Source: Porodaedalea pini
Taxonomy: Eukaryota > Basidiomycota > Agaricomycetes > Hymenochaetales > Hymenochaetaceae
Assembly: GCA_002794775.1 (NCBI GenBank)
Contig: NBAY01000005.1
Location: forward strand, 496,001 to 560,000
DNA length: 64,000 nucleotides
Direction: 5' to 3'
The notes beneath the pieces were generated by a model. That model worked only from the letters and a program-made list of their open reading frames with translations, did no database searches and had not been told where the DNA came from. Positions 33,883-45,336 of the stretch are shown one piece after another; within the stretch, counting starts at the first letter, position 1, and every line of letters begins with the position of its first letter. The position numbers and the translations under genes are program-made.

Positions 33883-35332
33883 TTACAAGTCCAGCCCTTC
33901 CCACGCCGGAATCGGGCGCTCAGCCTGCGGCGTGATGCGCGCACCATGGCGCCGCTCCTCCGATAGATCCTTTCCATAGTCAGCAATCGCGCTCTGCATA
34001 CAGGATGTCAAGTCAAATGCACATTCATAGATGGTTACAGGGAACTGAAAGCTTACGTGTGCAGTAATACGATTGTCCCAGAGAACGACGGTGTTGGGGG
34101 ACCAGTGGAGACGCGCCTGGACATCTCCGGACTGCGTTATATGATTGTACAGAAAGTTGAGAATATTGTCTAGGATAATACATGATGATTAGGCTAGCAA
34201 TATCCAAAATATAAGAGATAAATTAACCATACCGGACTCTTCTTTCTTGAGCCCTACAATCCGTCTCGTAAATTGCTTGTTGACATATAGAGCCTCTTCG
34301 CCAGTGACGGGATGACGGCGCACGACGGGGTGCACATGCTCTACGGGCTCACGGCGTACCGTTGCTCCGCGGCGTCCTGCCCTCGAAAACTCCGCCTGCT
34401 CAACGCCGGAGTGCACGGCCTTGAGCGTCTTGAGAAAAGCGACAAACGCGGGGGAGAGCTTCTTGAGCGTCGAGACCTGGCTTGTAAAGAGCGTGTCACC
34501 GCCTGTGTGCGGCTGTGCGAGCAGAAAGAACGTTGTCAATCCCGGTGGCTGCAGCTCGTAGGAGACGTCAGAGTGCCAGACGGTTGAGGTGATGCTGTCC
34601 TCGTACTCGAAATTGAACGTGGATTTCGCGTCACTGGTAAATTGTATTATTCATGGACGACTGCCAAAAGAGACAAATGAAGAAACCGATAGACGAGATG
34701 AATCTCTGGATAGCCCTCCGGGTGGCCAGAAGTGGGGTGAATGTGCAAACTGTGTTAATGTGCCAGTGAGTAAAGTGAGGTACGTCTTTTGAAAGCAAGA
34801 TAATGCCAGGCCAGAGCCGGCTGTTCTATAGACTGCGAGACTCACCGGCCAAAGTGTCTGCCCCATTCACGGTAGAACTCTGGTCCACGGTTGATGAAGT
34901 CTTCCTGGCCTCTGAAAACAACTAAACCGCGTCGAGCTACCTACGGGCTCATTGGTATGTGTGCTCTGGGTTCATGTAACGAGAAGAGCTTACCTCAAGA
35001 GCTACCTGATCACGCTCGTCGCTAGTCAGGGTAGCGAGGTTTACGCCATGGACTTCAGTGCCAAGTTTCGGAGTCAGCTCCTCAGTGCGCGTCGCAGCGT
35101 CTAGGAACGAGCGGGGATTGGGATGAGTAAGCGCGCGATGGCCAGGGTCAATGTGCTTGAAAGGCTCGAGAGGCGGGTAGCGGTCATTCGAGAACACAGG
35201 GAGCAGATTCGCATATCGATAGGGTTCTTCTGGCTTAGGTGCTTCTTGAGTCTTCCTTGATTTACCTTCGGCGGGAGCCGTAGCGCGAACAGTAAGACTA
35301 GTAATAGTCCGAGTCAATGTTTCGGTCGCCAT
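33883..35332 (-). CDS. TauD/TfdA-family Fe(II)/2-oxoglutarate dioxygenase (sulfonate/taurine dioxygenase-like)
   Basis: Non-heme iron oxygenase, probably releasing sulphite from taurine-like sulfonates. Minus-strand exons 35332-34994, 34940-34846, 34749-34687, 34633-34233, 34169-34057, 33993-33883 are phase-consistent (373 aa). Iron ligands HxD in TVWHSDVSYE and the distal His in VVLWDNRITAHSAIADY are present; the 2-oxoglutarate Arg is in RRHGARITPQ. Other family marks are LGTEVHGVNL, GLVVFRGQ and HIHPTSGHP. The start MATETLTRT precedes a short disordered leader. It lies next to the sulphur-type bZIP. Confidence 0.94.
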
Positions 35333-35852
35333 CTCTGTACAGGTAGAGAAGAAGGCAGGAAACAGTATTAATATTGTGACCTCAGATGGTTTTAAATGAG
35401 AGTTGGGCGAATAGCTCTCGACATGGTGATCGCATAAGGCGCAATTGCGCAAGTCGATGGCGTAGTACGCCTGCCGCTTTGATAAGTGAGAGTCGCCGAG
35501 GTATAAGTCAGCAAATACAAATATAGAGAACCTGTGACATGTTGAAAGAAAGTCAGAGTACTAGTGAGAAAGAACAAGCAAAATAAGACCGAATGTCACG
35601 ATGCACATTCCATGCTCGAGTGAGAAGACGGTGATCGGGACACAGGGCCGACAGCGTCGATCGCAAGTCGTGATTGTCGGTGGCGATGCACTACGTTCGC
35701 GTCCTCACAGAATTTACAGTAACAGCACTACTTGTGGCAAAGGGACTCTCGTATACATTACTACTTATTGAGCATCCTAGTTTAGCTTGAAGCATTTTCG
35801 ATAGAAAGAATGGACACGTATCAATTGGAATTTACAACATTCAGTCAATATG
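35333..35852. other. Intergenic region upstream of the TauD gene
   Basis: 520 bp with no convincing gene. It contains the TauD promoter; no TATA box within 100 bp of the ATG was obvious. Confidence 0.4.
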
Positions 35853-37620
35853 TTAGTATTGCGTCGACGAGCCGGAGCCTGGCTCTGAGAAATTTGAAGG
35901 CAGCCGAGTCGACTCGATCATAGTGCATAAATGCTTTTTAGCCAGGCCTAGGACAGAGGTAGTTTCAGCCTCTGCCAATTTAGTCAAGACCATTTGAGTG
36001 AGACGAAAAATATAATATAGGTCCATAGGAGCTCCATCATTGAAAGGCTCTGTCAGCCTATACCATATCGGTGTCGACAAGGAAAGTCTGAGTCATGAAA
36101 CAGCGAAACTACAGAGTGTTAGACGCTACACCAAAGCTGCATGGCTCTTTTTGAGCATGCCGCTCGGTAAACTGACAGTTTACGGAAGTAACTATCCCTA
36201 CATACCGTTTCTCTGTCAGCGATCATGTAGATACCAAATATCTATCGACACCACTGTTATACTTCATGGATATATCCTAAGGAATTCCATTTCTTTTGAG
36301 ATACGTCTGATTTCATAAGGTAAGGAGTTGCAAAACAAAGCGCCATCCGCGTCAATTCCAAATTTGATCAAGGTCTGCGGTCATGAGCAGGATCTATTCC
36401 GAATAAGACACCAGTGACCTTGAGCGGACTACAGTTTAGCAGCAGACCGCAGTTGGACTGCGATATGCAGAATAATATGGATGCCCTAACAAAGAGGTTT
36501 GAAAGCTATTAAAAGCATCACGCTAAGGAAAGAGGATGTCGCCCTAACCTTACAGACGGGGGTGCGGCTCATAGAGGAACTCGTAAATTACGAGCTTCCA
36601 GTCGTCTGTCGTGTCAGTATCGTCATCTTCTCGAGCCCCGAAGACCAAGATTGAATAGGACCTCTGACAACCAGAGCTAGAAAAGGCAGCTACTAGTATG
36701 ATCAGATGTACAGATATGTATACAGCCCGAATGTGAAGGAGGACGTGCAAGAGTTGAGGTCCTTCAGGAGCACATCCGGTCTACTTTTTAGACCTTGACG
36801 AACCGAGGAGAGCTGATCGAAAAAAGTATTGATATGGCAACGGAGGAGCTGTGAAAATGATACGAAGAAAAAGAGGCAAATAACGTATGATACAGTACAG
36901 TACTAGTCGTGTCATTGATGTTATCACCATATCCTGAGTTTAATCGCATCTTTCATATGCGATAAGCAATTGCATTATACTCACATCTTTGAATAAGATA
37001 CGTCAACCCTCGTTCCAGTTAGTCAATGGGAAACCTGTAATTGCATGCTTGGTCACGGCGAAATCACCTTCAACTTTCGGGTCGTAAGTGATAAGCAGCA
37101 AAGTTGTTGTACCATCTCAGCAGGTCTTAAAACGCGTATCGAAAGAAGTGTCTAAAGTCCGGTCGTGATCAAGTCCATATTACCAGACACAAGTGGTACT
37201 CTTGTGCAGGTCGAGTACCTGAATCGTGTAATTAGACACTTGGCGAAGATGAAACTCCGCGAGGGCAAGTTTGACATTCTTTTCATTGCCCAGGACTGAT
37301 TCGGATGCGCTCAAGTACCCTTGCGGATTGTTTGGGACAACAGTTGCTCTTTGAATATACTGAGCCAAGCCTTGCTTGCAGAGATCGCTCAAACAAGCGA
37401 CATCCACAACTAGCTCGCGTAATTGAGAGCTAGAGAGATGATATCCATACTGGAATAGAAGCCTGAGGTGCGAGGTTCCCGAGCTGCACCAATCAAGGCT
37501 GACATGATGCGATACGATTGCGCAAGCATCTGCATGTCCACGATTGGGAACGAGAATCGTAAGTGATTTGATGCAAGAATAAATGATGAACAAATGGATA
37601 CGTTGCATACACTACACACC
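35853..37620 (-). CDS. Hypothetical protein, possible F-box-like family (locus A); exon structure unresolved
   Basis: Several open minus-strand segments separated by short gaps look like exons of one poorly conserved gene: 37608-37180 (SHLRLLFQYGYHLSSSQLRE, NVKLALAEFHLRQVSNYTIQ), 37090-37030 (DPKVEGDFAVTKHAI), 36700-36550 (AFSSSGCQRSYSILVFGARE, WKLVIYEFLYEP) and 36080-35853 (RLTEPFNDGAPMDLYYIFRL). The style (short beta-strand-like blocks, SYSILVF, LVIYEF) resembles the expanded basidiomycete F-box protein families. I could not build a full phase-consistent model, and no F-box motif is visible at the 5' end. It may be decayed. Confidence 0.35.
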
Positions 37621-37965
37621 TGTTCAAGACAGAGAACATCTCACTCGTAAAAAGCAAAGAATGTGGAGGATGTCATCTGACAGCGTATCGATCTGACGTC
37701 GCAATTTCCTTCCAAATAGACTACTTGCTTCTGCAGATATAAAGGACTTGACAGCAAGCAAAAGATATTCGGTTTTAGATCCAACACTTGAGATGTCAAT
37801 GACGTTCAGTGCTACTCACTGCTAGTGAGAAGGTGAGTTCGTAACGGGACGCACATCTGATCTGAGTCGCAGTCTAAAAGTCTACATTAGCATATCTTTC
37901 TCACGAATACAATAACGGGTGCACGACGCGTTTTGTAGAAGACAAACTTTCTTTTCTTTCGCACA

Positions 37966-38589
37966 ATGTACGACTTTACGGACAGCGGCGAAAGTGATCC
38001 CGACCCGCTAGGAGATTCAACGCCCTACCAAATAAATGCAGAGAGCGAACGGGAATGGAGTAGGATGTCGGACCAGTTCATCAACGTGCATCTTTCCATT
38101 TCATACCACCTGTCTTGATCTGACCGGCGCACCCTCCAGGCTGGATATCGAGAAGGTATTACAGCGGGAAAGGAATCTGCATTACAAGGCGGCTTTGATG
38201 GAGGCTTCGCAGATATCGGTGCTCCTATCGGGCGAGAACTTGGCAATTTGCGCGGTCTTGCAGCTGGTGTGCTCTCGTTCGTGGAATCCTCGCGATCTTC
38301 TGTACCTGAATTGGGAAACAAGAACGAAATCCTTGTGGAGGTTCGCGCGATTATTGAGGGACTCGCGCATCTACAGTTCATAAACCTTGCGCCACCTGAC
38401 GAGGAGGCGTTGGCGCATGCACGAGAACATGCGGAGCTCAACGGCGGAGACTTGCAACTTCCAACGGGTCCGGCTGCGACAAGGAGAAATGATCTGCCCG
38501 AGTTGTCACGTCTCCGCCAGAGACTGGAGAATGTTCTCGAGTCACTCAAGCTCGGTGCATTGCTGCAGTCATCAGAGAAGATGGCCTGA
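37966..38589 (+). CDS. Yae1-domain protein (Fe-S/ribosome biogenesis factor Yae1/Lto1 family)
   Basis: Adaptor of the Yae1-Lto1 pair that recruits the ABC protein Rli1/ABCE1 to the cytosolic Fe-S assembly machinery. Exons 37966-38085 and 38140-38589 give 189 aa. Exon 2 begins with the family's repeated GxxxG (deca-GX3) stretch: GYREGITAGKESALQGGFDG, GFADIGAPIGRELGNLRGLA. The acidic N-terminus and a C-terminal LPELSRLRQRLENVLESL helix complete it. Length fits Yae1 better than the shorter Lto1, but I do not separate them firmly. Confidence 0.85.
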
Positions 38590-39320
38590 TCAACGACAAA
38601 ATAGAGGAATGGATGCTTGTACTTGTATGAGAGATTTGCTGTCTGGCATGCTGCTTGATATATGATTTCCGTCGAACGTAAGCGCTGATCAATGGGATTG
38701 GTCTATCTCGTCATGACCTGTTCATATTAGAGGGGTGCCATCTGCGAATCTCTAATGCGAACAGAGCGCAGGTAATTGCGCCTTTAATTCTCGAACGGCC
38801 GGCAAACCAAGTTCACGCTTCTAAGCTCTTTTAGATTATCAGAGTCTCTCCACTTACTTCTGGCATTCGGCGTGGAGAAGTGAAATAAGAATCTTACATC
38901 AACATCGACAAAGCTCCGAATTTCGTGACGCAGCCAGCTCTGTCCCTCGAGTGGAATATATATTGTAACCTGACTTCCAATTCCTTGGGTAAATAAAATG
39001 AAAGGGCAATACTAATGCAGCTCTTCTATAGTCATCCTTGCCTCCAATCTCGTATTCAAAAAAAAAAAAAAATCACGCCAAGAATCTTAATACGCTTTCC
39101 ATGATATATATTGACTACACTAGGGCCACAGTTTACGGGACGCGTTGAAAGGTAACTTCGAAGTTTGACGTATACTGGCTCGAATTGCATGCGTATCGCG
39201 TTTCGGATGTTCATTTTCCGTCATCGATGATCAGACAATGGACCGGAAGAGACTGGAGAGGCTTGAAGACTTTATTGAAGTGTAATGGAGATGCGAAGAA
39301 TACAGGAAACAAAGACACAA
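38590..39320. other. Convergent intergenic spacer
   Basis: 731 bp between the Yae1-like (+) and UMP1 (-) stops; contains an A15 run at 39058-39072. No gene found on either strand. Confidence 0.5.
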
Positions 39321-39951
39321 TTACATGCGCAGCTTGCGCTCCATCTCGCCATGAATGTCCATGGATGACGCCACTTCTCTCGCTGTGCAATATTGTTAGC
39401 GTGTTACCGAGACATTAGACCAAGTATATACCTTCAAATACTTCAGAGACGTCAAGAGTCTCATCTCTACCCATGAGGATGTCGAGATGGATATTAGAGC
39501 GCGGAAGCGCCGGCATATGCATATTCTGGACAAACATACATACATTAGTTCAAACAACATCAAACGGATTCAGTTCCCTCACAGTGGCCACAATCTTACG
39601 TTCCATCATCAACCTCATGGGTGCAGCAATCCCGAATAAGTCGCGTTGTAAATTGAGTTTAAGGTTATCCTGGGTCTCCTCCCACTGTTCACACATCAGG
39701 AAAGGCATATTGAAGCGAGAAACGCGAAGACACGTACATTGTCCAGCCTATGCTTGAGCGCACTCTGTGCACGCGCTTCTGTTGCTAAACTACGCGGACC
39801 ATATTGCAGACTATCGTGAAGGCCGAGGCTGTTTGAGGTGTCCTGGACAGACGCAACCTTATCTGTAGAGCTGGGAACAAGGCGAAGAGACGACTAGCAT
39901 ATAGAGTCAGGCTATGTCCAGTTAAATTCTGAGCACGGATGTCCTCACCAT
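39321..39951 (-). CDS. UMP1: Proteasome maturation factor Ump1 (POMP)
   Basis: Chaperone of 20S proteasome half-mers that is degraded on maturation. No single long open frame marks it, but five small exons on the minus strand join in phase: 39951-39949 (ATG alone), 39893-39738, 39684-39583, 39525-39432, 39382-39321, giving 138 aa. Signatures: LGLHDSLQYGPRSLA, WEETQDNLKLNLQRDLFGIA, APMRLMMERKIV, LDILMGRDETLDVSEVF and the C-terminus HGEMERKLRM. The first intron starts directly after the start codon with a canonical donor (GTGAGG), so exon 1 codes only Met. It is head-to-head with MFAP1 (145 bp between start codons). Confidence 0.95.
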
Positions 39952-40023
39952 GGTGTACGCTATAGAAGGCAGGAGATGCAGCAATGGAGTCGAGTTCGAC
40001 GCGTCACCCTGCCATAGACTCCA

Positions 40024-40031
40024 TCACGTGA
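40024..40031. promoter_or_regulatory. TCACGTGA palindrome in the UMP1/MFAP1 bidirectional promoter
   Basis: Second exact TCACGTGA in the window, 73 bp from each of the two divergent start codons, within a 145-bp shared promoter. Confidence 0.5.
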
Positions 40032-40096
40032 CGCTAGCTGGTGACTTGATCTGGAACGTGCCGTCGCAACTCTTTCCGCGAGCATATTGGGCAATA

Positions 40097-41967
40097 ATGT
40101 CAGCCGTAGCTCGAAAGCCAGCTCCACGTCCAGCAAGGCCCGCTGCTCGGTATTGGCGTGGAAAAGCGCCGAAGGGAGTTGCAGAACTCTCTGAATCTGA
40201 GGATGAAGACGAGATCGGCGGAGCAGAGGAGCAGGATGCGGACGAAGGCGTGGATATGCCTCTTGGGGCTATCGAAGGGAGAGGAAATGAGGAGGAAGAG
40301 GACGAGCAAGAAAGTGGGATGCGTGTGACATCAAAGGTTGCGCCGGGGAAGATGAGTATTGCGCTTAGGGATGTGGATATCAAGGAGGGAAAGGTTATTG
40401 TAGCGGGCAGGGAGGAATCCGGGAGGACTGCAATGGAAGGTGGGTTTACTGGGGACATATGATTATCTTATCTTATTTCAGCACCTTACAGAATCTGAAG
40501 AAGAGTCTGAGGAAGAAAAGGAAGATGTAAAGCCATCTGTTCCTCGAATAGGTGCTGAATCGGATGAGGTAGGAATATTTGAAGAGTTCATTTATCTTTA
40601 TAATTAAATCTTTTCCGTAGTCAAGTGAGTACGAATCATCCTCCGAAGAGGAAGAGCCACCAAAGCCCATGTTCAGGCCCGTGTTCGTTCCTAAGTGAGT
40701 CGCACTTCATGCTGGATAATATGAACTCACCAGTTTAGCATTGCGTTTGAAGACGAGGCCGTGTTACAGTACAGGAACGTGAAAAGGAGGCGCAAGACAC
40801 CGAGGAAGCTATCGAACGCAAGAGGCTTGAAGAGGAGGAGCGAAGAAAGCAGAGTCACGACCTGGTTGCAGAGAGTATTAAGCGTGAGCTAGCAGAAAGT
40901 AAGTCTTTGACCATCTTTTCCAAACTATATTCTCATAGGTTTACTATAGAGGAAAAGGAGAAGGAAATTCCTGATATCGACGACACGGATGGACTTGACC
41001 CAGATGGTGAATTTGAGGCTTGGCGCTTGCGTGAGCTCAGTCGTATCAAGCGCGACAAGGAGGCACAAGCCGCACGTGAACTGGAGCGCGAAGAAATCGA
41101 GCGGCGACGTGCTCTGCCTGAGGCACAACGCATGCAGGAGGATCTCGCTCACGCAAAGGCGACTCGTGAAGCGAAGCCAAAGGGTCAGCAGCAATTCCTG
41201 CAAAAGTACTGGCATAAAGGTGCCTTCCATCAAGATGAAGAGATCCTGAAGCGGCATGACTACACGGCTGCGACGGAGAGTACGGTCGACGTCTCACTTC
41301 TCCCTAAGGTGATGCAAGTGCGTGACTTTGGAAAGCGCAGCCGCACGAAGTACACACACCTGCTCGACCAAGATACCACCGCCGGAAACGGTGGCTTCGG
41401 TGGTGCTGGCCAGAAGCCGAGTGCGGGAAAAACTGGAAAATTCGGAGACCCAGGGGGTTGTTTCACTTGCGGAGGCCCTCATTTGAAGAAAGGTAGACAT
41501 TCCTTCGTTCATACAAGCAGTGCATTGACTAACAACCAATTATCAAAGACTGCCCAAATAACACAGGTCCACCCGGTACTGGAGCCAACCATGCTAATGG
41601 TTCTCATCCGACGCGCACTTGGGGTCAAGACAGTGGACGCGATCGTGAACAACGCTCGTGGAAAGACAGGAATCGCGCAGACCGCAGTCCCCCGCAGAGT
41701 CATGATTATGACGATCGGCATCGATTGTCGGACCGCCGAGATGACGGGTACAGGGACAGAAGGCGAAATGATAAGTACCCCGACCGTTCCGGCGATTCTG
41801 GATATAGAGATCGCAGTTCAGTCGACAAAAAATATTCACGCCGTTCTCGGTCACATTCTCCTGCACGCATGCACGGCGAGCGCGACTATCGTGACCGGCC
41901 TCGGCACCACTCGAGAGGACAATCGCTGGAAGAGGACCGGCGTGGAAAACGTTTACGGACAGACTAA
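40097..41967 (+). CDS. MFAP1/Spp381-like spliceosomal B-complex protein with C-terminal zinc knuckle and RS-like tail
   Basis: Microfibrillar-associated protein 1 homologue, a component of the pre-catalytic spliceosome. Exons 40097-40439, 40492-40568, 40621-40694, 40753-40898, 40950-41492, 41549-41967 are phase-consistent (533 aa). N-terminal acidic stretches, then the MFAP1 core: FRPVFVPKRGRVTVQERE, DGEFEAWRLRELSRIKRDKE, REEIERRRALP, FLQKYWHKGAFHQDEE, VMQVRDFGKRSRTKYTHLLD. Beyond the core lies a CCHC knuckle (CFTCGGPHLKKDC, C-x2-C-x3-H-x4-C) and an Arg/Asp/Ser-rich tail (DRRDDGYRDRRR, RRSRSHSPAR). The gene converges with PARP at 166 bp. Confidence 0.93.
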
Positions 41968-42132
41968 TTAGCGTATATTATTGTCCACCTGTATACAGTT
42001 TAGGCAAAATCGTTCCTTAGATTACTCATTGTATAGCATGTACAATTATTCTTTGAATTTACTGTTGGATAGCACCTCGAGATTTGATCTGATAGGATGT
42101 CGTAGTTCTTGTGTTTGTGCACCCGGAACAAA

Positions 42133-45100
42133 TTAAAATAGTCGAAGGGGCCCCTGCTCCATCACGACCGTTAAGAGATATTTTACTCGGATCTGCGCAG
42201 TGTTGTAAACGATGTACTAATATACAGAAGATTAGCTAGCCAGCCAGTACACGGATAAAAGCTCCACACCGACCTCGTTGTACATCAAGGATGCGCCGGG
42301 CGGGTTGACATCTTTTGCAGGGCCTTTGGGCATAAGACAGCCCTTAAGTTCATCATTGTCCAGCGTAGCACCCGCGTCTTGCCAGTCGACAGGTTGAGTG
42401 CGCCCAATTCCCCTCGTCGCCCTGTACCAAGGGTCAGTCTGCAGATCGAAGTAATAAATTTAATGAGACTGACAGTTTCCCAGCATTCTTGCATTCCTGA
42501 TCCGCGATATAATTGGCATCGAGCAGCTCGTGACAAGGCTTTGCAGCGACGTCGCACAAAAGTAGTATTCCTACGTTACCACTCGTGCTGGAGGGATCTT
42601 TGTCAGCACCAGGGAGCTTGTGATAAAATATACAATGCTTACCTTGGGTAGCAATAGTTATATGACTATCACCATGAATTATGAGCATCTCACGTGAGAC
42701 CCGTAAGAAGAAAACCATTCGATACCTTTGACATCATCTGCGAATATGAAGACCTTTAATGTATTGTCTCTCTGTTATTGTTTACTAGTCGACTTACATC
42801 GGCAAAGTAAACGCCCTTTCCAAACATATATCCTGAAAAAATCAGGTTTCAAACCACGGAGACGTCTGCAGAGCCTCTGCCACTTACCGTTCACCGGCGC
42901 TTCAGGCGGAGCAATACGTAAACCCTGGCTCAGAATACCTGAGCGCAGCACAATATCATCAAGAGCACAAATAGACGAATACGATGCTTCACCCACCAGC
43001 GAAGTTAGTAGAACGTGAGCCGTGCCAGAGCAGTAGGCGTTGGCCCTCCGCGAGGCTATCAAAGCCGGCCTTTACCCAGTTCTCTTCTTCATATCTCCTG
43101 TAACAGCATACCCGCGGTCAGAAATCAGTATATTCATAACATTATCGGTTTACGAACCTCTTAACTCTGAATGCATTCTGGACAGTGACGCTATAATGAC
43201 TATGGCTGGCACCATGCGTGTCTCGCGCATACGCGGCAATCGCAGCGAATTCTTTGCTATCCGGGGCAACGGGCATCATCGACTCAAGCGCTAATGACCT
43301 GAAGCGCGCGTCGAGCGGGTTAATCGCTTCCCCGTCCCAGTCGGCATCGGACTTCTCGTTGATCAACTTCTGCGCAATCTCCATGTCACCCAAAGCGTCT
43401 ACTAGTTCCAGTTCCTAGATATCATATCATTCTTAGACATAATGAAGGAATTCTGACGTAAACACCCGTCACCTTCTTGAGCTGGGGCATCGTGTTGATG
43501 ACGATTGGTTTGCTGCGTCCAAATACATGAGGGATAATTCTACGTATCCAGTAAGCTTCACGAATCTCAAAAAGTACGGTAGCGACTTACGAATAGTACT
43601 GGTTGCTCAGCTCAGAGCATGCAGCGTCGAATCCGCCGTATTGAGCAATATTGGTGCTATTCTCAATGACTTCTGAAAGGGCCTGCAGCTATATGAGGAG
43701 CAAGCGAAATAATGAAGAAAGAACCAATACTTTGAGAGCTGCAAATCCTTTGAGAATAGTCGCCTTTGACAATTTCCCTTTTTTAAAAATACAAAACAAA
43801 AACTTCAGATATAGTTTCGAGCTGAGAAAAACATAGCAAACCTAGTGGGAGCTTGTTTGCGTCATAGTTCATAGACGATAAAGCCGCGTTGATGAAGCTA
43901 GATGTCGACTTCAGCAAAGCATAGGATATACCACGAAGATTACAGGACGCGCCCAATGTTGAAGATGAGCCTGCAGAGGCTCTAATTTTCATCGTAAATA
44001 GCAACTCAGTTGCTGTTAGAGAACCTGCATGCAGGAGAGCAAAACCCACCTGTACCTCCTTAGGCAGAGCTGACTCGGGTATTTTGGTAGATACGGGCTT
44101 TTCCGCGCCTTTGTCCGTCGCACCTGATCCACCTTCTTCAAGTTCTTTGTCTTCGCTTCCGGTGGCATCATAATCGCGCTCTGCCGACAATGGTAAGCTA
44201 ATAGGCATTTACTGTATCTCGCGAATACAGCTTACCGAGCCACGTGTATTTGCCTGAAACAAAGAAGAGAGAAAAGGCCAGTTGAATGAATGGTGAGTCG
44301 ACAAGGAAAAACGTAACATCAAACCTGATCTGGCCACCATTCCCTTCCGTTGCTCCCATGGCGTAGAGGTTTTTGACCTGAACTGTTTTTTAAACTCGCT
44401 AATAGCCAGAGTCGGCGCCCAGGGACCCTACAGACGAAATGCGATGAGGAGCAAGGGATTTGTACTGATTGAGAGCACTAACCTTTGTCTGACTTGCACC
44501 ATTCTCTCCTGTTCTACCCCAGCGCAGGAAGAGCAGGCACTGTGATGCGTCACCAAGCGGGTGAAGGAGCTGCAAAACGTAGAACCTGATTATACCACAG
44601 ATTGTCAAAGATCGCGTCGAAAATGCGGGTGATTAAATTAATGTCGTACTTGTTCGCATTCTTTCCGATGTTAGTCTGGTTCAACATCGCGTCCCAGACC
44701 TCTCCATCCGGAGACGTATAGACTTGATGAGTATCTGTATAAAAGCCACGTCAGACCAAGTCAGGCATACGGGGGTTCTGATGTGCACTCACTAACGAAG
44801 GACGAAGCCGGGTCGACGGGTGCTGCTCCTCGCTTCAACACCGTAACCTGCGCGAAGGAACAATAGCGAGGACAATGAGAAACTTTTTCCGACCAGTTTA
44901 GTTCTTGCGTACCATTTTCGACGTATCTGCGGTCTGGTCATCATCTGCATCGCCGACTGCCTTAGCGCTCTTCTTGGCTTTCTTGGACACCGGCTTGTCG
45001 ACTTCTTCATTACCCTCTTCAGAGCGAGCTCTTTTCGGCTTTGGCTTTGATGGGACTGCTTTAGCATCTCCTGGTGTTGCGGTTGTTGAAATGGTTGATG

Positions 45101-45257
45101 GGTCTTGGACAGCGTCAGCAACAGTAGTATTCTTGCGTGTTCGCGTAGACTTTTTGCCTGTTGACGAATTTGCAGTAGCTTCAGTGGTTGCATCGGCAGC
45201 GGTCTTCACAATTGCGTCAGTTGTCTGAGCCTTGCGTGTTGAGCGTCTGGGAGGCAT
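42133..45257 (-). CDS. Poly(ADP-ribose) polymerase, PARP2-like (WGR + regulatory + catalytic domains)
   Basis: Nuclear DNA-break sensor that adds ADP-ribose chains from NAD+. Many minus-strand exons; the first (45257 to ~44914) is a Lys/Ser/Thr-rich basic tail (MPPRRSTRKAQTTD) with no zinc fingers. WGR domain ~44740-44350: GEVWDAMLNQTNIGKNANK + FYVLQLLHPLGD, LFLRWGRTGENG, AISEFKKQFRSK. The alpha-helical regulatory domain contains LIFNIGRVL and NYDANKLPLGKLSKATILKG. The catalytic H-Y-E triad is intact: His in LLWHGSRSTN (~43025), Tyr in MFGKGVYFAD (~42805) and Glu in MYNE + YIVYNTAQIRVKYLL. That Glu is the last codon before the final intron (42217-42273), and the last exon is 42216-42133. An ATG 30 nt upstream is in frame, but MPPRRS fits better. 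Confidence 0.93.
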
Positions 45258-45328
45258 TTCGATGTTCAGCTTGAATAGAGCATGCAATCACTGTGGGGGT
45301 CGATCGAAGACCTTTTGGGCGATGTCCC

Positions 45329-45336
45329 TATATATA
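45329..45336 (-). promoter_or_regulatory. TATA-like element upstream of PARP
   Basis: TATATATA, readable on either strand, 72 bp upstream of the PARP start codon. Confidence 0.45.
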
